Positions 58,946 through 64,000 of a stretch of DNA of 64,000 nucleotides are shown here, piece after piece; position 1 is the first letter of the stretch, and each line of letters begins with the position of its first letter. Made by a program: the position numbers and the translations under genes. The DNA comes from Cypionkella sinensis. Its GTDB lineage: Bacteria > Pseudomonadota > Alphaproteobacteria > Rhodobacterales > Rhodobacteraceae. The stretch lies in the NCBI RefSeq assembly GCF_042646385.1, contig NZ_JBHRTO010000001.1, positions 248,001-312,000 of the forward strand, written 5' to 3'. The notes below the pieces were generated by a model. It saw only the letters and a program-made list of their open reading frames with translations, was not told the DNA's origin and did no database searches.

Positions 58946-59725
58946 TTAATGCGCGCCCGCAGACAGAAAGCCGCGCAGACGCTCGGTCTTGGGGTTGCCG
59001 AACAGCTCAGCCGGCGGGCCTTCTTCCTCGATCTTGCCCAGATGCAGGAAGATCACGTGATCCGAGACATCGGCCGCCAGTTTCATGTCATGCGTCACCA
59101 GGATCATCGTGCGCCCCTCATCGGCCAGCGCCTTGATCACCTTGATCACCTCTTGCTCCAACTCGGGGTCCAGCGCCGAAGTTGGCTCGTCAAATAGCAG
59201 CGCACGCGGTTCCATGCACAAGGCTCGCGCGATCGCGGCGCGTTGTTGCTGCCCGCCCGACAGCATCGCAGGCCAAGCATCGGCCTTGTCGGCAATGCCC
59301 ACCTTGGCAAGATATTCCCGCGCCTTCGCCTCAACCTCTTTCGGATCGCGCTTCATCACCGTCACCGGCGCTTCCATCACGTTCTGCAGAATCGTCATAT
59401 GCGACCACAGGTTGAACTGCTGAAACACCATCGAAAGATTGGTCCGCATCCGCGTCACCTGCGCCCGGTCCGCCGGGTGGCGGCCAAGGCCCTGACCCTT
59501 CCAGCGCACCGGCTCGCCCTCAAAGCGGATCTCGCCCTGCTGGCTGTCTTCCAACAGGTTGCAACAGCGCAGCAGCGTCGATTTCCCCGACCCGGACGAG
59601 CCGATCAGCGACACCACATGCCCGCGCGGGGCGGTCAGATCGACGCCCTTCAACACCTCAAGCGAGCCGTAGCTTTTGTGCAGATCGTGGATCGCAATGA
59701 CGGGTGTCTCGGCAGATTCGTTCAC
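58946..59725 (-). CDS. Polar amino-acid-type ABC transporter ATP-binding protein (HisP-like)
   Basis: 259 residues. Walker A IGSSGSGKSTLLRC (41-54), QVTRMRTNLSMVFQQFNLW with the Q-loop, LSGGQQQRAAIARAL and RALLFDEPTSALDPELEQEV with Walker B, and LVTHDM are all present. The VFQQFNLW string is typical of HisP/GlnQ. It is the first gene of the operon; a 13-base palindrome lies about 40 bases upstream at 59763. Confidence 0.95.
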   Translation of the reverse strand: MNESAETPVIAIHDLHKSYGSLEVLKGVDLTAPRGHVVSLIGSSGSGKSTLLRCCNLLEDSQQGEIRFEGEPVRWKGQGLGRHPADRAQVTRMRTNLSMVFQQFNLWSHMTILQNVMEAPVTVMKRDPKEVEAKAREYLAKVGIADKADAWPAMLSGGQQQRAAIARALCMEPRALLFDEPTSALDPELEQEVIKVIKALADEGRTMILVTHDMKLAADVSDHVIFLHLGKIEEEGPPAELFGNPKTERLRGFLSAGAH

Positions 59726-59762
59726 TTGGGGGCCTTGAATTGAGGGCAGGTGATTGAATAGG

Positions 59763-59775
59763 GCGCATAATGCGC
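59763..59775. promoter_or_regulatory. Palindrome upstream of the polyamine transporter operon
   Basis: GCGCAT-A-ATGCGC is a perfect palindrome around one base, 38 bases before the start of the first operon gene. It could be an operator for the locus; no regulator gene is adjacent. Confidence 0.35.
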
Positions 59776-59827
59776 GTCATTGCAACGGGTTTCCCCGCGC
59801 ATTTTGGCAAGGCTTTGGGCGTTTTGC

Positions 59828-60601
59828 CTAAGACTTGTGCGCAAGCTGCGCAGGTGAGGCCGGGGTGGGCACCGCAAGATAGGCGCTGGCCGGAATGGCC
59901 ACCAACCCCTTCAGATGCAGCACGGCGCGGTCAGCATCGCTCAAACCCGCAATCGCCGCCGCGGTCACGCGGAAATACAGCGCCGCATCCGCGCCCTTGG
60001 CGGTGATATAGGGCAGCACCGGGGTCGGCGGCTCGGTGCGGGCGATTTCGCGCAGCTTCGCGGCGAACGGCTCGTAAGTGGTCAGCAACTTCCAGGTCAG
60101 CGCATCAATCGCCGCCAGATCGGCCCGCTCATCCGCCACCGCCAGCGCCGACAAACGATGCCCGCCGGTCTGCAAACTGGGCGGAAAATCCAGCCCATGC
60201 GCTGCCGCATGGTTCTGTGGTGCCGCCCAACCCGACTGGCTGAGGTCCTCGTTATAGGCAAAACGCGCGCCCGAAAACTCGGCCAAAGTGCTGCGGGCGT
60301 CATCAAAACGGGCGACAAACACCGAATTGTAATGCCCCGGCGGGCAGCCCGGCAGGCCATAATCCGGTGTGCCGATCAGCGTCACCTGATCGTGCAGCTT
60401 GGCGCGAAACGGAAAGCCGCAGGTCTGCGAGAACACCAGTTCCGGCGATTGCCACGCATCCCAATACGCATGTTCTCCGCGTGTCAGCGCATCGGGGGCG
60501 GCAATCCCCTCGGCACGCAGGCCATCGCGGATCGCAACCCAAAGCCGATCATTGGCGGCCGCCGTCTCAGCCCGGTCATACATGCCCAAAGATGCAATCA
60601 T
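59828..60601 (-). CDS. PhnD-like phosphate/phosphonate-binding family protein, no signal peptide
   Basis: 257 residues. SLGMYDRAETAAANDRLWVAIRDGL opens it; SPELVFSQTCGFPFRA, TPDYGLPGCPPGHYNSVFVARFD and TGGHRLSALAVADERADLAAIDALTWKLL follow, the pattern of the PhnD/SsuA family. It begins directly with the domain and has no export signal or lipobox, so as encoded it would stay in the cytoplasm. Its start overlaps the TerB-like gene's stop by 4 bases. No phosphonate ABC genes are in the window. Function unknown. Confidence 0.75.
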   Translation of the reverse strand: MIASLGMYDRAETAAANDRLWVAIRDGLRAEGIAAPDALTRGEHAYWDAWQSPELVFSQTCGFPFRAKLHDQVTLIGTPDYGLPGCPPGHYNSVFVARFDDARSTLAEFSGARFAYNEDLSQSGWAAPQNHAAAHGLDFPPSLQTGGHRLSALAVADERADLAAIDALTWKLLTTYEPFAAKLREIARTEPPTPVLPYITAKGADAALYFRVTAAAIAGLSDADRAVLHLKGLVAIPASAYLAVPTPASPAQLAHKS

Positions 60602-61035
60602 GGTCTATCCGCCCTTTGCCGTGCTTGCGCTGATTCGACATCCGTCAGCCCCAGCAGATTGGCCAGCAGCCGCATTTGCTGATCCTCCGACGCATCGCGC
60701 TGGCCATCGGCAAGCGCCACCGACCAAAGCGCCTCAAGCAGACCGGCCCGATCCTCAACCGGCACAGCGGCCTTCAGCGCGCGGGTAAACCGCACGGTAT
60801 CGGGCGCCTGCAATTCCAATTCCTCGGCCTGCGCCCGCAAGGCTGCGGCCTCGAACGCATCCAAGCCGTTGCGGGTCATCAGGATTTTCTCGATCCGCTC
60901 GACCTCTTCGGCGGCGTAAAGCCCATCGGTGCGCGCGACGCGCACCAAAAGTGCCGCCAGCGCCAACCGCGCATCGGGGTCGGCCAAACGGGGTGGGGCG
61001 GGAGCCAGAAGGCTGCGAAGGATTTCTGCAAACAT
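60598..61035 (-). CDS. TerB-like (tellurite-resistance/DUF533-type) helical protein
   Basis: 145 residues, nearly all helical. DPDARLALAALLVRVARTDGLYAAEEVERIEKIL and EALWSVALADGQRDASEDQQMRLLANLLGLTD show the two Asp-rich turns of the TerB family, which may bind a metal. The start ATG at 61035 is followed by the domain; an upstream ATG at 61056 adds seven residues. Many TerB-type proteins with this short form are not linked to tellurite. It overlaps the PhnD-like gene by 4 bases, so the two are coupled. Confidence 0.75.
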   Translation of the reverse strand: MFAEILRSLLAPAPPRLADPDARLALAALLVRVARTDGLYAAEEVERIEKILMTRNGLDAFEAAALRAQAEELELQAPDTVRFTRALKAAVPVEDRAGLLEALWSVALADGQRDASEDQQMRLLANLLGLTDVESAQARQRADRP

Positions 61036-61074
61036 ACCCGCAGAATAGGCGGGCATTTTGCGGATGCCAAGCGG

Positions 61075-61965
61075 TTACGGGCGGCGGATTTGCCCCGAAC
61101 TGATCGCCACGGCGCTGCCCTTGATCCGCACCGCACTCGGCCCTTGCGGACTTGCATCGATGCTCAGCCCGACCACGCTGGGGCGACCCATCTCGATGCC
61201 TTGGCGCAGCGTCAGGCTGGTGGTGCCGGGGCCGATCGCAGCACTGGCCCAAAGCTGGGCGGCAAGAATGGCGCTGGCCGATCCGGTGGCCGGGTCTTCC
61301 GGGATGCCTGCGGTGGGCGAAAACATCCGCGCCTGATAATCGCATCCGTCGCCGGCAGTATACAGATAGGCGCTGTCCACCTCGGCCAGCGCCATCAACG
61401 CCGACCAATGCGGCTCGTGCGGCTTGGCGCTGCCAAGCGTTTCCAAACTATCCACCGGCACATACAGAAAGCGCGGCCCGCCCTGATGGGTGGCGGGGCG
61501 GTGATTGGCAAAGCCAATCTGGCCTGGCACAAGCCCAAGGCTCGCCGCGATCAGATCACGCGGCAGATCGGTTTTCACCGTGAAGGGCACGACGGGGGCG
61601 GTGAATTCCGCAGTGATCTGGCCGCCCTTCTGCACAACTTGCACCGGGACAAGGCCCGCTTCTTCTTCCAACGTGATTAGCGTTTCAAAATCGCCACTCT
61701 GCGCCATGCGCGCCAGATGAATGGCGCAGCCAACGGTGGGGTGGCCCGCAAACGGGATTTCAGCGGTGGGGAAGAAAATGCGGACGCGCGCCGTGTGGGC
61801 GGGGTTTTGCGGCGCCTGCACAAAGATGGTTTCCGAAAGGTTGAACTCGCGCGCGATGGTCTGCATCTGCGCAGTCGTCAACCCATCCGCCCCCAGAACC
61901 ACCGCCAGAGGATTGCCCGAAAACGCGGTTTCCGTGAACACGTCAAGCGTATGAAATTCCAGCAT
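61075..61965 (-). CDS. PhzF family protein (isomerase/epimerase-like)
   Basis: 296 residues. The DapF-like fold has FTETAFSGNPLAVVL (N-terminal half), EFNLSETIFV, FFPTAEIPFAGHPTVG (with the usual Gly-His) and the C-terminal EDPATGSASAILAAQL. The conserved Glu in LSET is the family's catalytic base. Outside phenazine producers the members are of unknown substrate, and no phenazine genes are here. The ATG at 61965 starts the domain. It lies 40 bases before the TerB-like gene. Confidence 0.88.
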   Translation of the reverse strand: MLEFHTLDVFTETAFSGNPLAVVLGADGLTTAQMQTIAREFNLSETIFVQAPQNPAHTARVRIFFPTAEIPFAGHPTVGCAIHLARMAQSGDFETLITLEEEAGLVPVQVVQKGGQITAEFTAPVVPFTVKTDLPRDLIAASLGLVPGQIGFANHRPATHQGGPRFLYVPVDSLETLGSAKPHEPHWSALMALAEVDSAYLYTAGDGCDYQARMFSPTAGIPEDPATGSASAILAAQLWASAAIGPGTTSLTLRQGIEMGRPSVVGLSIDASPQGPSAVRIKGSAVAISSGQIRRP

Positions 61966-62127
61966 GTGAAAGCCCCGTTCCGGTCGATGTTTGCGCCTAT
62001 GTCGGTGCAGCATAGGCACAGTCGGCAAGCTCTGCCACAGGGATCGAACGCACAGCGTTTCTCAGGATTTGAAGCAAAACCACTACATATTGTGGAAAGC
62101 GGGGGGAAATTGGCGGCTTAACACAAG

Positions 62128-62147
62128 TCATTCCCAGCTGGGAATGA
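62128..62147. other. 20-base perfect palindrome in the phzF-rlmJ gap
   Basis: TCATTCCCAG and CTGGGAATGA form an uninterrupted palindrome in the 230 bases between the phzF-like start (61965) and the rlmJ stop (62196). It has no loop, so it is better explained as a protein-binding site than as an RNA hairpin. I see no gene in this gap. Confidence 0.55.
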
Positions 62148-62161
62148 TGCAGCGCCAGCCG

Positions 62162-62197
62162 AAGGCAACCGCCAAAGGCCAAAGGCGGTCGTGCCTT
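62162..62197 (-). terminator. Hairpin overlapping the rlmJ stop
   Basis: AAGGCA-CCGCC and GGCGG-TCG-TGCCTT form an 11-pair stem with small bulges and a ten-base loop. It ends within the stop codon of rlmJ on the minus strand and probably terminates that transcript. Confidence 0.6.
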
Positions 62198-62972
62198 ACA
62201 ACGCCTTGAACTTCGCCTCGATCCGCGCGGCTTCCTCGGCCAGACCGTAAGGCGGATTGACGATGAACATCCCCGACCCCTCCATCCGATGCCCTTCACG
62301 CGCAGGCGGAAAGCGCACCTCTGATCGCAGGCCTTCCGGGAACTGCGCCTGCAGCGCCTTCAGCATCGGCCCATGCGGCCCCCCCACCAGCAAGGGATAC
62401 CACAGCGCGATGATGCCGACGTTCCATTTGCGATTGATATTGGCGATGTGCTTGGGGATGGCGTCGTAATCGGCCTTCACCTCATAGCTGGGATCAATCA
62501 GCATCATCCCCCGGCGCGGTGTCGGCGGGGTGATGGCAAGCGCCAGTTCGAAGCCGTCCTTCTGGTAGATATGCGCAGACCACGGGTTCAGGGCATGGCG
62601 CAGGTGCTGATGTTCCTGCGGATGCAATTCGGCCAGATGGATCGTATCCTGATCGCGCAACGAAAGCGCCGCGATCAGCGGAGAGCCGGGGTAGGCCATC
62701 GGCCCATAGCTGGCGCGCACCTCATTCAGACGCTGGCGGTAGGGGTGATCCTTGGCGAACCAGCCTTCCGCAATCGCGATGCCGGCCTCGGCCTCGCCAG
62801 TTTTCAGCGCTTCCTCGCTGCCTAGATCATAAAGGCCCCGACCTGCATGGGTCTCGATATAGGTCAGCGGTTTGTCTTTCTGGATCAGGTAATCCAGCAT
62901 CGCCGCCAGAAGCGCGTGCTTCTGAACATCGGCGAGGTTTCCAGCATGGAACAGGTGTTGATAAGACAGCAT
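62196..62972 (-). CDS. rlmJ: 23S rRNA (adenine-2030-N6)-methyltransferase
   Basis: S-adenosylmethionine-dependent methylase that modifies A2030 of 23S rRNA; the product is not essential. The 258 residues begin LSYQHLFHAGNLADVQKHALLAAML, a nearly invariant family start, then YIETHAGRGLYDL, LAELHPQEH and the catalytic motif LIDPSYEVKADY. The E. coli protein has DPPYE there; here the third residue is Ser162. MFIVNPPYGL near the end completes the fold. Only 28 bases separate its start from the RTX gene's stop. Confidence 0.93.
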   Translation of the reverse strand: MLSYQHLFHAGNLADVQKHALLAAMLDYLIQKDKPLTYIETHAGRGLYDLGSEEALKTGEAEAGIAIAEGWFAKDHPYRQRLNEVRASYGPMAYPGSPLIAALSLRDQDTIHLAELHPQEHQHLRHALNPWSAHIYQKDGFELALAITPPTPRRGMMLIDPSYEVKADYDAIPKHIANINRKWNVGIIALWYPLLVGGPHGPMLKALQAQFPEGLRSEVRFPPAREGHRMEGSGMFIVNPPYGLAEEAARIEAKFKAL

Positions 62973-63000
62973 GACGCTGTCCTATCAGGGGCGCAGACGG

Positions 63001-63930
63001 TTACAAGATGAAATCCGAAGCCTGCATGCTGGCAACCTCGTTCATCAGGATGCGGAAATCAGCACGGCCATCGCCGTTCAGATCGCCCATGACAAAATCG
63101 CCATCAAAGCGCAACTCGCCAGCGTGGCGGGTGAAATCAGTGGTGATAAAGGTAAAGGCCTGATTGCCCGCCACTTGCACGTTGGCATCGATGGCCTGCA
63201 GGTTGAGCTTGTCATTCTGGGCGCGGCTGAAATCCATGATGATATCGGCCTGCGTCGCCGAAATCGGCGCATCGGCGGCGGATATGAAGATGAACCGATC
63301 CGCCCCACCACGCCCCTCTAGCACGTCAAAGCCCAAGCCGCCGGTCAGTCTGTTGGCGCCGTTCGTCCCCATCAGATCATCGTTGTTGTTCGATCCGATC
63401 ACATTCTCGATCGAGATCAGCCGCTCTTGCCGGGTGGCGCTGGTCAAAGCGGTGCCAGCGGCCAGATCGACGGTGACGCCCACGCTGGTCTCATCGCTGC
63501 GGGGCAGGTAGCTGATGGTGTCCGAACCAGGTCCGCCGTGAAAGGTGTTTGCCCAGCCGACCGAGTGGAACAGATCATTGCCCGCCTCGCCGAAATACAG
63601 GCTTTTGAAGGTCTGCACCGCAAAAGTATCCGCCCCCGCCCCGCCAAACACCTGATCGGCGCGGTCGGTGCTGAACGAGCCAAAGCCGAGGCCGACATAG
63701 GTGTCATTGCCGTCGCCCAAGCGGATGATGTTGCCGAATTCCTTGTGATTGACCACGGCATCGTTGCCGATCCCGGCATCGACGCGGTTGCTGCCGCCCA
63801 GATCGTCGGTGCGGTTGAGGATGATGGTATCATCGCCCGCCAGCCCGAGTATCTGCAGCGCGACGTTATCGGCGACGGCGGATTGGCTGAAGCTGTCGTT
63901 GCCTGCGGTAAGGGTGATTTGGCGGCCCAT
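63001..63930 (-). CDS. Small RTX (haemolysin-type calcium-binding) secreted protein
   Basis: 309 residues, probably exported by a type I system using a C-terminal signal. Nonapeptide repeats with GGxGxD pattern are seen at LGLAGDDTI, AGIGNDAVV, LGDGNDTYV, FGGAGADTF, FGEAGNDLF, GGPGSDTIS and GGLGFDVLEGRGGADRF. The end (DIIMDFSRAQNDKLNLQAID ... FDGDFVMGDLNGDGRADF) is of the serralysin C-terminal type, with an EF-hand-like calcium loop. There is no catalytic domain, and no type I transporter in the window, so it may be an adhesin or matrix protein. Function unknown. Confidence 0.85.
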   Translation of the reverse strand: MGRQITLTAGNDSFSQSAVADNVALQILGLAGDDTIILNRTDDLGGSNRVDAGIGNDAVVNHKEFGNIIRLGDGNDTYVGLGFGSFSTDRADQVFGGAGADTFAVQTFKSLYFGEAGNDLFHSVGWANTFHGGPGSDTISYLPRSDETSVGVTVDLAAGTALTSATRQERLISIENVIGSNNNDDLMGTNGANRLTGGLGFDVLEGRGGADRFIFISAADAPISATQADIIMDFSRAQNDKLNLQAIDANVQVAGNQAFTFITTDFTRHAGELRFDGDFVMGDLNGDGRADFRILMNEVASMQASDFIL

Positions 63931-64000
63931 GATGATCTCCTGTTGCTTGTAGGAGAGGTTTAGCAGGGGGCCGGAATGCGGGCTGTTCCTTGGGGAACAT

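Noticed and set aside
62010..62070. tRNA-like string (TTCGATCCC on the minus strand) between phzF and rlmJ
   Set aside because: No acceptor or anticodon stem can be drawn around it and the T stem does not pair.
1..64000. CRISPR arrays, insertion sequences, prophage or integrase genes
   Set aside because: No regularly spaced repeats, no transposase or recombinase motifs and no target-site duplications were seen anywhere in the window.

Overview
The window is GC-rich and reads as the chromosome of a member of the Rhodobacteraceae (Alphaproteobacteria). The support is indirect but consistent: a LexA gene preceded by a GTTC-N7-GTTC SOS box of the alphaproteobacterial type, the run ppiD-trpE-trpG-trpD-trpC-moaC-moeA-lexA-comEC-gltX-gltA that I associate with this family, an alphaproteobacterial-style ornithine decarboxylase with a structured leader, and many ATGA stop/start overlaps. 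There is no insertion sequence, phage, plasmid or CRISPR array; this is core chromosome with several catabolic operons.

Layout. 1-7.1 kb: the 5' part of valS, then small genes and a putrescine-making pair (ornithine decarboxylase and N-carbamoylputrescine amidase) separated by a DUF2235 hydrolase. 7.1-23 kb: housekeeping (citrate synthase, glutamyl-tRNA synthetase, ComEC, LexA, molybdopterin and tryptophan biosynthesis, a PpiD-like foldase). The trp genes are in two parts, separated by an oppositely oriented polysaccharide-deacetylase-like gene. 23-32 kb: a secreted RraB-like protein, an aminotransferase, a DUF2127 protein, a lipoprotein, a purine phosphoribosyltransferase, a LysE exporter, FabI, PdxH, a double cold-shock protein, a DUF192 protein, tRNA-Pro and SelO. 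32-37.5 kb: a threonine-degradation unit (XRE-cupin regulator, kbl, tdh), bacterioferritin with its ferredoxin, a TRIC-family membrane protein, a DUF2218 protein and two tRNAs.

37.6-47.8 kb is an amino-sugar locus of two divergent operons: nagA, SIS-type nagB, a GntR/UTRA regulator and a BadF-type kinase on the minus strand; murQ, a CUT1 ABC transporter and a Gfo/Idh/MocA oxidoreductase on the plus strand. Together they could import MurNAc and/or GlcNAc without a PTS, phosphorylate it in the cytoplasm, remove the lactyl ether, and deliver fructose-6-phosphate. 47.8-51.3 kb holds an exported alpha/beta hydrolase, a GlxA-type regulator, a second tRNA-Gly and a DegT-family aminotransferase. 51.4-59.8 kb is a minus-strand polyamine/amine operon: an amino-acid-type ABC transporter, two glutamine-synthetase-like ligases flanking a class I glutamine amidotransferase, and a PuuB-type oxidase. 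So polyamine synthesis and probable polyamine uptake and breakdown both lie in the window. The right end carries a PhnD-like protein without a signal peptide paired with a TerB-like protein, a PhzF-family protein, RlmJ and a small RTX protein.

The observations I rate highest are a structured RNA leader with competing folds upstream of ornithine decarboxylase, a threonine dehydrogenase that has lost all four structural-zinc cysteines at the exact canonical positions, the complete non-PTS amino-sugar locus with a paired-repeat candidate operator, and a family of dispersed intergenic repeats.
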